Counted from the stretch's first letter, positions 17,453-26,062 are shown. The stretch is DNA of 64,000 nt from Halolactibacillus halophilus (GCF_900115605.1 NZ_FOXC01000012.1:1-64000); one strand, 5' to 3'. The notes: a model not told the origin generated them from the sequence alone. Numbers and translations: made by a program.

Positions 17453-18916
17453 GCTTTTGCTCCCTTAATCGGAGTATAGGTATCGATTACGATTGTAAGA
17501 TGTGGGCATGATAAAAGATGATGGTTCTCGTCCCCTTAATCGGGGTATAGGTATCGATTACAAATGAGAAAAATTATGTCGAAAGAAGTAACATGTTCTC
17601 GTCCCCTTAATCGGGGTATAGGTATCGATTACAGAAACATGCCACTAGCTCTTAAGGCAGTGGAGTTCTCGTCCCCTTAATCGGGGTATAGGTATCGATT
17701 CCGCACAAGCATGTATTTTGTACCGGGGTGTTACAGTTCTCGTCCCCTTAATCGGGGTATAGGTATCGATTGTTATGACCTTTGACGAGGTAAAAGACTT
17801 TTACTTAGGTGTTCTCGTCCCCTTAATCGGGGTATAGGTATCGATTGCCTAGCAAACTAAAAGGAGATGGAATCATGTTAAGTTCTCGTCCCCTTAATCG
17901 GGGTATAGGTATCGATTTTAGGTGCGGTAGGCTATCGCGACATTTACAAAATCAAGTTCTCGTCCCCTTAATCGGGGTATAGGTATCGATTAAAAACAAG
18001 ATTAGATAGTTGCAACGACATCGATCGTTCTCGTCCCCTTAATCGGGGTATAGGTATCGATTGGACAACATGAGGGGATATATAAACTACCTTGCAGGTT
18101 CTCGTCCCCTTAATCGGGGTATAGGTATCGATTGAAACAAATGAGAAAACTTATGACAAAAGAAGTGACTTGTTCTCGTCCCCTTAATCGGGGTATAGGT
18201 ATCGATTGGCAATAAAACAAAAACAGAGGAGATGTTGAAAATGTTCTCGTCCCCTTAATCGGGGTATAGGTATCGATTGATGTTGGAGGGAGCACACTTT
18301 GTAATGAAACTAGTTCTCGTCCCCTTAATCGGGGTATAGGTATCGATTGTATGTGAAATTAAATCAGATCACTAGCGACGTTGTTCTCGTCCCCTTAATC
18401 GGGGTATAGGTATCGATTCTTGTGTCTGGTCAATCGGAGCAAGAATGGACGGGGTTCTCGTCCCCTTAATCGGGGTATAGGTATCGATTTGACGGGGAAT
18501 TTGATTGCGGGAGCCGTGGACTAGTTCTCGTCCCCTTAATCGGGGTATAGGTATCGATTCAAAATTAAAACAATGATAGAGATGTACAAAAACGGTTCTC
18601 GTCCCCTTAATCGGGGTATAGGTATCGATTCATTCACGAATTTATGAGAGTAAATCAGCAAGGGGTTCTCGTCCCCTTAATCGGGGTATAGGTATCGATT
18701 AGAAAACTAAACTTAGCTAAGATAAGACGTTTAGATGTTCTCGTCCCCTTAATCGGGGTATAGGTATCGATTTACAGAAAACAACTAAGAGATCTAAGAC
18801 GGTTTGAAGGTTCTCGTCCCCTTAATCGGGGTATAGGTATCGATTATGAGAACATTTAAAATCGAGAACTTAAACCTAGAGTTCTCGTCCCCTTAATCGG
18901 GGTATAGGTATCGATT
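17453..18916 (-). CRISPR. Type III-A CRISPR array: 21 repeats, 20 spacers
   Basis: Twenty repeats are identical over 36 bp. The leftmost copy (17453-17488) is degenerate, with several substitutions in its first 20 bases. Spacers are 34-39 nt. Read on the minus strand, the repeat runs from AATCGATACC through a CCCC/GGGG hairpin to an ACGAGAAC 3' end. That end is the 8-nt crRNA 5' tag known from the Staphylococcus epidermidis III-A system. Tag orientation, decay at the left end and the adjacent cas operon all place the leader on the right and transcription on the minus strand. Repeat starts include 17524, 17595, 17665, 17736, 17811, 17882, 17956, 18027, 18098, 18172, 18243, 18313, 18383, 18454, 18524, 18595, 18665, 18737, 18810 and 18881. 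Confidence 0.98.
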
Positions 18917-19039
18917 GGAGCTTGTGATAAAAAAGCTGAAAGCGTTGATAAATCAATATTTCACAAGTTTATTTATCGGTCAAAAAACAGGCATGAGGTG
19001 CTAACTTTATATGGTCTCTGCCCGTTTTTTGACCGAATT
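18917..19039 (-). promoter_or_regulatory. CRISPR leader with a long inverted repeat
   Basis: An AT-rich segment between cas2 and the newest repeat, the expected place of leader and array promoter. It contains 18-base inverted arms (18976-18993 and 19019-19036, one mismatch, 25-base loop) with internal A6/T6 runs. These could form a terminator for the cas operon. A smaller inverted pair, CTTGTGA (18921-18927) and TCACAAG (18961-18967), lies next to the array. No convincing promoter boxes were identified. Confidence 0.7.
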
Positions 19040-19345
19040 TTAAAAGAATCTTAATCGTGGCTGACGAAATGTCTTATTAACTGCTTTATCACCCAAGATG
19101 GTTATTTGATTATCATTTACATCATCTGGCAATAAATAAAGAGTAATAGCACCTGTATCTGGTAGTTCTTCTTTAAGAACTTCTATTACGCGTTCTCTCG
19201 TTGCTTGTTGTTTAACTTCTCTTTCATACAAACTAAATTGCTTCATTGAAAAACCTAGTTCAACTAAACGCTTACGATACTTAGCCGCTTGTCTACGTTC
19301 TTTCTTAGTTTCTCTTGGTAAGTCAAAACATACAAGAAGCATCAT
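19040..19345 (-). CDS. cas2: CRISPR adaptation protein Cas2 (type II-like)
   Basis: A 101-residue ferredoxin-fold protein that scaffolds the Cas1-Cas2 integrase. The N-terminal strand LLVCFDLPRETKKERR carries the conserved Asp. KYRKRLVELGFSMKQFSLYER follows, a pattern typical of type II Cas2 rather than of most type III proteins. It starts two bases after cas1 ends and is the last gene of the cas operon. The ribosome region is GGGGCGA. Confidence 0.92.
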   Translation of the reverse strand: MMLLVCFDLPRETKKERRQAAKYRKRLVELGFSMKQFSLYEREVKQQATRERVIEVLKEELPDTGAITLYLLPDDVNDNQITILGDKAVNKTFRQPRLRFF

Positions 19346-19347
19346 TG

Positions 19348-20256
19348 TTATCGCCCCATTTCAATATAACGAGGGAGTTTCAATGGAGCCGAACTTTTGT
19401 TTTCAAGACAAGCTATATACGATTCAATCGATACTCGAACAGCATCGGTCAATGTATATATTTTACCATCAATTACGCACTTTTCAAAGAAGATTTCTAG
19501 TAATTCTTTTTTAACTTCTAACGTCAACTCTTCCCGATCATTTAAATAGACCTTCTCATATATCATCGCATCTACAAATGGTCTAAATGCTTCAATAAAG
19601 TCGTCAGAAAGATTAAAAGGATTTTCACTCGAATGATGTTCAATACCAATACTAGGCTCTAATCCAAAGAATGCTAGTTCTTTTCGTATTAACGCCCTGA
19701 TAAGGGCATAAGTATAATTTAAACTGGCATTAACCCCATCTTTATAACGTCCTCTTTTAAACCCTTCACCAAATAGCTGGACAAAATACTCTCTTGCTGC
19801 ATATGCTTCTCGGTTTTTCCGGTCCCCTTGATCAACCGTTTTACTAATTTGTCTAAGTTTATCTGCTTGAGGCTTCTTTTTTGCGATGTATTCAATAACC
19901 GCGGCCTGATTCATAATTTTCTCAACCACTATTTTTCTCCATAAACGCTGTTTATTTTTTTTAGGAAGTGATAGTTGACTAATCAGCCGCTCTAACTTTT
20001 TTGAATGACCATAATCATTAACAATGACCGATTGCGGGATATGTTTATGATCACAAAATAGAATACCTATGTTCTCTGTCAAACTTACCGTAATCACACG
20101 CTTTGAAAAGTAACTTCTTTCATTATCAAATACAAGCCATTCTACATCAGCAATCGGAATAAATACTTCTGCTTTTGTGATTTGATTGACCAATCGAAAA
20201 CTGTTCTTGCGAACAGAAACATAATGTTGGTGTTCTACATACACAATATCTTTCAT
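19348..20256 (-). CDS. cas1: CRISPR integrase Cas1 (type II-like)
   Basis: A 302-residue integrase that inserts spacers at the leader end. An N-terminal beta domain (about 1-75) leads into an alpha-helical catalytic domain. The likely metal ligands are Glu150 in NREAYAAREYF, His207 in GIEHHSSENPF and Asp218/Asp219 to Glu222 in NLSDDFIEAFRP. The wording of these motifs is that of the type II Cas1 branch. There is no reverse-transcriptase fusion. The gene sits between csm6 and cas2, with the same GAAATGGGGCGA ribosome-site sequence that precedes cas2. Confidence 0.95.
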   Translation of the reverse strand: MKDIVYVEHQHYVSVRKNSFRLVNQITKAEVFIPIADVEWLVFDNERSYFSKRVITVSLTENIGILFCDHKHIPQSVIVNDYGHSKKLERLISQLSLPKKNKQRLWRKIVVEKIMNQAAVIEYIAKKKPQADKLRQISKTVDQGDRKNREAYAAREYFVQLFGEGFKRGRYKDGVNASLNYTYALIRALIRKELAFFGLEPSIGIEHHSSENPFNLSDDFIEAFRPFVDAMIYEKVYLNDREELTLEVKKELLEIFFEKCVIDGKIYTLTDAVRVSIESYIACLENKSSAPLKLPRYIEMGR

Positions 20257-20285
20257 CGACGTCGCCCCATTTCAAATAAGTCGAA

Positions 20286-21617
20286 TCAGTGATTTAACAA
20301 TGCTTTAAATCTTTCATTTTTATTGTCAAAATAATTCAAGTTATGTGATTGTATGTTCGAATAAACATGTATAAGTAGCGCATTAACTGCTTTTACCGCT
20401 TGAGAAAGTTTATCCCTCACTTCTAACTGATCATCAGCCTGCCCGTTATCAATCATCGAAAGTTCTTCTAAACGATGTGCTATACCGTTACGTAAATCAT
20501 TTATCATCTCAATTGTTTTCAAGTGACTAAACACCATCCCATCACCCTCAAGTAATTTTAGAATATCAAAATAATTAACAAACCCTAGCACTTTACGATC
20601 GTCCAATTCCCAACCTTTCTTCGATAAGAAAGATTGATACTCTTCAGTGAATTTAGAGGAATAATGACGGTTAAAAAAGGGCGAAGGTTGCCCTCTATAC
20701 TTTCGATATTGGATAAGTTTTGGGTAATGTTTATTGATATAGTGTTCCGTAATAAATTCAGCTATTGACTTCACTCTTATCAACGTCTCAGCGTAATCTC
20801 TTCTTTTATACCGCATATTGAGTAAAAGACAATGTGTTAATGCAAGCCGTAAAGCTTCATTTTTACGACCAGGATATTCAGCATGAATCTCATCAAATAC
20901 TCGATGCATTTTTATATTTTCACTTAATGTCTTCAGTTCATTTTTTATTTGATTGGCATGAGGAAGTGATGAATTTTGAACAATCAGGAAGAACGCAGCA
21001 TTATAGTCATAGTTATCAATAAGACTACTCAACTGACCTTTTACAATTATTTCTCGAAATGATAAAATATCAATTTCCGCACAACGCGATAGAAATCCAT
21101 TCTCTTCCTCATTCACAATGTCAAGATCTATTTCTTGATCAGCAGGCGTGGCATATTTAGTGTTGGCATTGCTATTGTTCATCGGTGTACTCACTTGTAG
21201 GCAGCGTTTATTATCAGGATATGCAACATATTCAAGACATAATGTTGCCCCCATTTGTGGCGTGCCACTCGAGACATTCATTAATAATTCATCGGCGGGA
21301 TAACGTTTCATTAATGATGTTATATGGGCGTGAAAACAAGCTTTATAACTATCATAATCATGTTCTTTTTCGATAGACTCAATACAAAGATCGACGTCCG
21401 TTTGCGGAGATACTGCCTGAATAATCTTTTCCCACTCAAAATGTTTGTGACCTAAAATCACTGTTCCTTTTGAATATTTTCTATCTTCCCATATACTTTC
21501 AGTAAAAAATAACCTAACAAATTCTGGTTGATATGTACGAACAATATTTAACATGGCACCATCTCTATCATTACGCCACGGGTCACTATTTCCAATCGGA
21601 CTAAATAATACCACCAT
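20286..21617 (-). CDS. csm6: Csm6 CARF-HEPN ribonuclease, second copy
   Basis: A 443-residue ancillary RNase of type III immunity, activated by cyclic oligoadenylate made by Cas10. The N-terminal CARF domain shows the ligand-site motifs IGNSDPWRNDRDG (about 8-20) and NVSSGTPQMG (about 114-123). The C-terminal HEPN domain has the catalytic RNGIAH (R376 to H381, R-x4-H). The start follows GGGAGGG. It lies 74 bases downstream of the first csm6 with a hairpin between them. The two copies share layout but are clearly diverged, so this is an old duplication or independent gain. Confidence 0.92.
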   Translation of the reverse strand: MVVLFSPIGNSDPWRNDRDGAMLNIVRTYQPEFVRLFFTESIWEDRKYSKGTVILGHKHFEWEKIIQAVSPQTDVDLCIESIEKEHDYDSYKACFHAHITSLMKRYPADELLMNVSSGTPQMGATLCLEYVAYPDNKRCLQVSTPMNNSNANTKYATPADQEIDLDIVNEEENGFLSRCAEIDILSFREIIVKGQLSSLIDNYDYNAAFFLIVQNSSLPHANQIKNELKTLSENIKMHRVFDEIHAEYPGRKNEALRLALTHCLLLNMRYKRRDYAETLIRVKSIAEFITEHYINKHYPKLIQYRKYRGQPSPFFNRHYSSKFTEEYQSFLSKKGWELDDRKVLGFVNYFDILKLLEGDGMVFSHLKTIEMINDLRNGIAHRLEELSMIDNGQADDQLEVRDKLSQAVKAVNALLIHVYSNIQSHNLNYFDNKNERFKALLNH

Positions 21618-21651
21618 TTGTATCCCTCCCTCGTAACGACTTCGGTGAATA

Positions 21652-21689
21652 GATAAGAAGCACTAACCTATAAGGTTGTGCCCCTTATC
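21652..21689 (-). other. Intercistronic hairpin between the two csm6 genes
   Basis: The 38-base element has stacked arms GATAAG/CTTATC, GCAC/GTGC and ACCT/AGGT separated by small symmetric internal loops, with no following T tract. It may be an mRNA stability or processing element, or an attenuator setting the level of the distal csm6-cas1-cas2 segment (inference). Confidence 0.55.
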
Positions 21690-21691
21690 GC

Positions 21692-22966
21692 TTAATGATT
21701 ATCTCGGTAACCAAGAAGCTGTAGTAAGTCATGATTTATTATCTCAAAATAGTTCATCCACTTGTCTTCTACGTCTAAAGCTGCTTTAATTAAACCCTGT
21801 GAAGCTGCATAAATATTTTGACCTTTAACTTCTTTTTGATTCAAAGGTTTAAACCCATGTGCGACCTTATTTCTTAAATGATTTATCGCTAATACTTTAT
21901 TTAAATGAGTCAAAATAACAGATTCTGGTTCTAGGTAACAAAAGATATTCACATAGATTGGCAAACTTAAATAACTATCAGGATTAAAGGAAATATTCCC
22001 TCCCGTATCGGCACGGGCTTTTTTTGCTTCATCATCAAGAAATATATGCAAATCATGATGTGTTTTTTTACTTAAATACCATTTCTCATAGCGATATTCC
22101 ATCAAATCAGGATACTTCACATTTAAATAATATTCCGATATAGCCTCGGCTAAATTTTTCGTACGTATTAATACTTCACTAATAAGCTGCCTTTTATGCT
22201 GTAACTGAATAGATAAAAAGGCATTAAGTAAAATTTTCTCTTGTTCATTTAACTCTGATTTATTCACATCTGGCAAAGGTTCTTGGAATTTTACTAAGTT
22301 GAGCAGTGACTCTAGTGCCTTGATCATAGTCGCGCGTTTCTTTTTACTTGTTAATTTATGTTTAAGCAACAACCGATAAGCACCTTCATAATCGTACTCC
22401 TGAATTAAATCAGCAAATGTACGCATTAATAAAACCTGATTGAACTTCTCACCCTTATCTTCAATAATACGCACTTGAAAATCTGTTGATTGATCTTTAT
22501 TTGTTGCGATAAGCTCGCTAATTTCTTGCCCTGTTGAATGTTTAATTCCTTCATTTGAAGCAAACTGAGGTGTAGCTACTTGAAAGGCTCTGACATTATA
22601 GCCACTGATTCGATTAATTGAAAATAGGGCCGATATTATTTGCGGCGTGCCACTTGAAAGGTTCAATAACACTGCCTCTTCGTCCTGATAATACGCATGA
22701 ATAATGGGATATAACAAATCAAACATAGTATCAAAAATAAATACAGATTTATTAGATATAACGGTAGCATCTTGTGTGACGATAGGATCGTACCCATCAA
22801 TCGATTGTAACGCTGCTTCTATTGCATCATGCTTTAGAATGGAGCGTTCCGAATGAATTAACACTATTTTTTCTGGTCGATAGACCCGCGCAATATGGAG
22901 TAGCGGGCCATCATGATAATTTCTAATTGGGTCTGTATCCCCTACACAAGAGATTAATGTTGCCAC
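21692..22966 (-). CDS. csm6: Csm6 CARF-HEPN ribonuclease, first copy
   Basis: A 424-residue protein. The start was set at the GTG at 22966, eight bases after AGAGGGGGG. The longer open frame runs back into csm5 and lacks a ribosome site. CARF motifs are VGDTDPIRNYHDG (about 8-20) and LNLSSGTPQI (about 101-110). The HEPN active site is RNKVAH (R365 to H370). Its role is the same as the second copy: non-specific RNA cleavage once Cas10 makes cyclic oligoadenylate. The two paralogues could differ in ring size sensed or could pair as heterodimers; neither can be read from sequence. Confidence 0.92.
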   Translation of the reverse strand: MATLISCVGDTDPIRNYHDGPLLHIARVYRPEKIVLIHSERSILKHDAIEAALQSIDGYDPIVTQDATVISNKSVFIFDTMFDLLYPIIHAYYQDEEAVLLNLSSGTPQIISALFSINRISGYNVRAFQVATPQFASNEGIKHSTGQEISELIATNKDQSTDFQVRIIEDKGEKFNQVLLMRTFADLIQEYDYEGAYRLLLKHKLTSKKKRATMIKALESLLNLVKFQEPLPDVNKSELNEQEKILLNAFLSIQLQHKRQLISEVLIRTKNLAEAISEYYLNVKYPDLMEYRYEKWYLSKKTHHDLHIFLDDEAKKARADTGGNISFNPDSYLSLPIYVNIFCYLEPESVILTHLNKVLAINHLRNKVAHGFKPLNQKEVKGQNIYAASQGLIKAALDVEDKWMNYFEIINHDLLQLLGYRDNH

Positions 22967-22982
22967 AAAATTATCCCCCCTC

Positions 22983-24005
22983 TTACTCGATTTCTTTATA
23001 AATGAAATTACATTTTCCCATCTCATAAAAATCGTCTTGATTTCCAATCAAGTTCTTTTTACCTGAAGGTGTCTTAAATGTTTTATTTTTAGCTTTAGTT
23101 AGCTTAAACATACCCTTTCCCTTCATCTCTGTTAAACAACGACGTCTTTCAGGGTTATCTATGTTAATGATTGTCTTTGTCCAAAAGCCACTGCCAGATC
23201 CAAGGTAGATAGGATATTGTACGTTGTCTTGCACGAAGTTTTTAGGACAGGTGGATAAGAAATATTCCTTATAATGCTTATAATGTTGTTGCGATAACTT
23301 GCCTAATCGATCAATGAGGTCAATAGCCTCATCACCAACGGCTGTTATCTCAAAAGATACTCTAACAAACGGCTTAATACTCTCACGATATATTGGTAAT
23401 GGATTTGGTTTCTTTTTAGGTACCGAATAATCCCATTTTTGCGCTAAAATCAGATCAGAAGAAGCTATAGGCTCACTATCTGTCACCCGTATATTATGGA
23501 ACACATCGTTGTAAGGCTCGTTCTTTTTTGATCCCCAAGGGACAACATCTGTTTTAAAATGTTCATTAGCCAATATCGTTCGAATCGCCCCTTTTAAACT
23601 ACTACCAGGAATATACGCCTGTCCGTAGGGGTCTTTCATAAAACTCGTTATCTCATTTATATTTCCTTTAGGTGTATTTTTTTCTGCGACTAACTCTAAA
23701 CCTGTTTCAGCTATCTTATACCCAGAAAAGTCTCGGCGATCAATGTGATGTTCTTTTAGAAATTGTGCCAAGCGCGGGGTTTTATAGTGATTACGATTGC
23801 CACCTTGCATTAGAAAGGATTCAAATGCTTCAACCGTTTTAGCACCTCGCTGCTCAATCACTTGATACAACTTAACCATATCTGGAAAGTAATATTGTCC
23901 ACCTTCGTAAATATATTCTTTTTGCGTATAATGCTCACCACTTCCTATGTGCACTGGGGCCATGGTAAGTAATTTGAACTCATAACGCTTTCTATTTTGC
24001 TTCAC
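22983..24005 (-). CDS. csm5: Type III-A RAMP protein Csm5
   Basis: A 340-residue RAMP that caps the head of the Csm complex and is needed for crRNA maturation. The N-terminal RAMP strand is FKLLTMAPVHIGSGEHY. The Gly-rich loop region is AYIPGSSLKGAIRTIL (about residues 155-170). Length and position between csm4 and csm6 match the family. csm4 ends 16 bases upstream. Confidence 0.9.
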   Translation of the reverse strand: MKQNRKRYEFKLLTMAPVHIGSGEHYTQKEYIYEGGQYYFPDMVKLYQVIEQRGAKTVEAFESFLMQGGNRNHYKTPRLAQFLKEHHIDRRDFSGYKIAETGLELVAEKNTPKGNINEITSFMKDPYGQAYIPGSSLKGAIRTILANEHFKTDVVPWGSKKNEPYNDVFHNIRVTDSEPIASSDLILAQKWDYSVPKKKPNPLPIYRESIKPFVRVSFEITAVGDEAIDLIDRLGKLSQQHYKHYKEYFLSTCPKNFVQDNVQYPIYLGSGSGFWTKTIINIDNPERRRCLTEMKGKGMFKLTKAKNKTFKTPSGKKNLIGNQDDFYEMGKCNFIYKEIE

Positions 24006-24021
24006 CGTATAATCCCCCTAT

Positions 24022-24921
24022 CTAAATATTAAGTGCAAAGAAGAAGCCTTTAGCATAATTCCACACCGGATGAGGAAAATCGTCTGGTTTTACATCTCTG
24101 ATGTTACCTGTAAACGATCGCTTAAAAGTTGAGCCTGCTTTAAATTTATATAAATCCTGTTTTCGTAATTGATTCCCTACACTTTCACTGTAGGTAAAGC
24201 CACTCGATTTCTTAATCATATAATAAGCACCTTCAAGACTACCCGCTAACTCTTCATCCGTCGGAACACTAGTTGATAATAGCAGCTCTGCTTGAGCATC
24301 CTTTGCTTGCAACCTACTTAAAAATTCTTTAGGAAGGTCTTGTTTTTCTAATATGAATTGCCCATAGCCTACTGACCGTTTTCCACCTATACCACTGTAT
24401 TGGAGACTTTCCATTAACAGATCAAATAACACACTTTCTGATGCTATGACATATAGTGATGCTTTAAAAGCTGTCATACCAACCTCAAACGGGTCTTCTC
24501 CTTTTTTCATTACCGGTTCATGCGTTTCTAACTGTTTTTGCGCCTGTGCAATTTCTTCGATACTGGCTCGTTGCTGTAAAAAATCATCAAACTGATGCCA
24601 TGGAATATAGTTTATTTTTTTCACTTGTTTTGCTTGTCGTCTCACTTCTTTGAGATCTTTTCCACTGTCTTCTTTATGTTTTGGATAACCAATTGGCTTA
24701 GGAAGATAAGGCTCATCATTTATATAAGGGAATGCGTCACTCAACACAAAAGTTTCTTTATTAGCTTCTTTAAGAAATGCATCCGCTTCTCCTAATTTAA
24801 GCGCTTCGATAAACAATGCACTGAACAGACGGCCTGAATCAAATGCGTCATGACTTTCATTTAAATGACCTTCACCAAAATGAGCATGATCAAAACTCAT
24901 TTTGTATAATTTGATTGTCAT
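24022..24921 (-). CDS. csm4: Type III-A RAMP protein Csm4
   Basis: A 299-residue Cas5-like RAMP that holds the crRNA 5' tag and joins Cas10 to the backbone. It opens with IKLYKMSFDHAHFGEGHL. The typical ...DTLFSAL-like segment is FDSGRLFSALFIEAL (about 28-42), and a Gly-rich motif SGIGGKRSVGYGQF is at about 176-189. The start is two bases from the csm3 stop, with its ribosome site inside csm3. Confidence 0.9.
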   Translation of the reverse strand: MTIKLYKMSFDHAHFGEGHLNESHDAFDSGRLFSALFIEALKLGEADAFLKEANKETFVLSDAFPYINDEPYLPKPIGYPKHKEDSGKDLKEVRRQAKQVKKINYIPWHQFDDFLQQRASIEEIAQAQKQLETHEPVMKKGEDPFEVGMTAFKASLYVIASESVLFDLLMESLQYSGIGGKRSVGYGQFILEKQDLPKEFLSRLQAKDAQAELLLSTSVPTDEELAGSLEGAYYMIKKSSGFTYSESVGNQLRKQDLYKFKAGSTFKRSFTGNIRDVKPDDFPHPVWNYAKGFFFALNI

Positions 24922-24923
24922 TC

Positions 24924-25592
24924 TTATCCCTCCAATTTCGCATTCAGTTTCGATACATCATATGTTCCAAAGACCGTCTCCGCTTTTAAATCATTGAATT
25001 TAATTTTCCCGTAACCACGGCTACCATTTCCGCCTAAATAATCTAATTCCAGTAACTTTAGACCAGCAACAATTGTTTCGAAATCTTCTTCTACTTCATC
25101 TACATTATTCATTTCATAAATAAGTTCAAAATTAAACGTACTTCCTTTAATAGAACGCTCAATCTGACGTGGTTTAGCTTTTGAGGTGATACGATTGATA
25201 GTATTTTCAAATTTCGTCTCAGTAAATGTTCTCACACCACGTTCATTTAATGCTTCTTTATTTGATAAAAAAGCATCTCTAAACAACAATCGGCCTTTAA
25301 TTAGTTGCGCGCCATTATCTCCTCCGCCTGATGTTGCCCCAAATAATCGGGTGATTTTCGGACTATCAGCATTTGGATTATCTGCCACTTTAGTGTTGCA
25401 AGCTTGTGCTAGTAACGTACGTGTTTTACCTTTCAGGCTAGATCCTGGGATAATCGGTAGATTAGAAATAGGATCTTTTACTACAGGTGAGTCTACTGCG
25501 CCAATAGCGGCAAATGCCGTACTTCCTCCAATATGTAAACCACTTAATAATTCAATCGCTCCTGTTAATTTAATTTTCGCAAAGTTATTCAT
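24924..25592 (-). CDS. csm3: Type III-A backbone RNase Csm3
   Basis: A 222-residue RAMP forming the filament backbone and cutting target RNA every six nucleotides. The catalytic Asp is Asp34 in AIGAVDSPVVKDP, matching the Asp33/Asp32 shown in characterised Csm3 proteins. Other RAMP features are LHIGGSTAF (about 19-27), IIPGSSLKGKTRTLL and the terminal GGNGSRGYGKIKF. The start is ATG 25592 after AAAGGAG; upstream codons run into csm2. Confidence 0.95.
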   Translation of the reverse strand: MNNFAKIKLTGAIELLSGLHIGGSTAFAAIGAVDSPVVKDPISNLPIIPGSSLKGKTRTLLAQACNTKVADNPNADSPKITRLFGATSGGGDNGAQLIKGRLLFRDAFLSNKEALNERGVRTFTETKFENTINRITSKAKPRQIERSIKGSTFNFELIYEMNNVDEVEEDFETIVAGLKLLELDYLGGNGSRGYGKIKFNDLKAETVFGTYDVSKLNAKLEG

Positions 25593-25605
25593 AGTAATCT
25601 CCTTT

Positions 25606-26061
25606 CTATAATTGGTCACGACCACCATAGTATTTAAAATAAGCAACTAACGCTTCCATGTAACGACAAAAACGAATCAATTCTTTTTTATCTTTATTAT
25701 CTTGAACACGCTTTAATAGCGTCAAAATATCCGCTAGTTCTATGAGTTTTTTCACTCCACCATTACGACCACTCTGATACACAAACTGTACACGCAAGTA
25801 AGCTAAACGATCGATAATCTGATCAAAATCATAAGACTGCGCTTCCGTATAAATAACACTAGTTAAACTTAATAAGTGACGCAATTGACTCGTTGTTAAT
25901 ACATCTTCTTTTTTGGGTCCACCTTTAAAATTCTTCTTCTCTAACTCTTTAATTACTTCCTCTGCTTCTGATACATAAGTTTCTTCTTTAAAATGAATAT
26001 CAACCCTATTTAGCTGAGGTCTCGAGGAGTGTCCATGATTAGGTTGTTGATAAGTTGCCAT
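25606..26061 (-). CDS. csm2: Type III-A small subunit Csm2
   Basis: A 151-residue, mostly helical small subunit (Cas11 family) lining the target RNA in the Csm complex. The first ~45 residues are polar and probably disordered. The core includes LTTSQLRHLLSLTSVIYTEA, LRVQFVYQSGRNGGVKKL and FCRYMEALVAYFKYYGGRD, characteristic of Csm2. The ATG at 26061 was chosen because it is eight bases after AAAGGA and one base past the csm1 stop; upstream ATGs overlap that site. Confidence 0.92.
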   Translation of the reverse strand: MATYQQPNHGHSSRPQLNRVDIHFKEETYVSEAEEVIKELEKKNFKGGPKKEDVLTTSQLRHLLSLTSVIYTEAQSYDFDQIIDRLAYLRVQFVYQSGRNGGVKKLIELADILTLLKRVQDNKDKKELIRFCRYMEALVAYFKYYGGRDQL

Positions 26062-26062
26062 G

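Noticed and set aside
18110-18295. Open reading frames running through the CRISPR array
   Set aside because: They consist of translated repeats and spacers and have no ribosome site.
18701-18809. Possible homology between the two neighbouring spacers 18 and 19 (RKLNLAKIRRLD versus YRKQLRDLRRFE)
   Set aside because: Only the last third matches well at the nucleotide level; too weak compared with the spacer 2/10 pair.
20286-21617. Second Csm6 copy as a Card1/Can1-type nuclease
   Set aside because: A clear HEPN R-x4-H motif is present and no PD-ExK motif is visible, so it is a Csm6.
21692-23047. Longer Csm6 starting at 23047
   Set aside because: The extra 27 codons overlap csm5, and the strong ribosome site fits the GTG at 22966.
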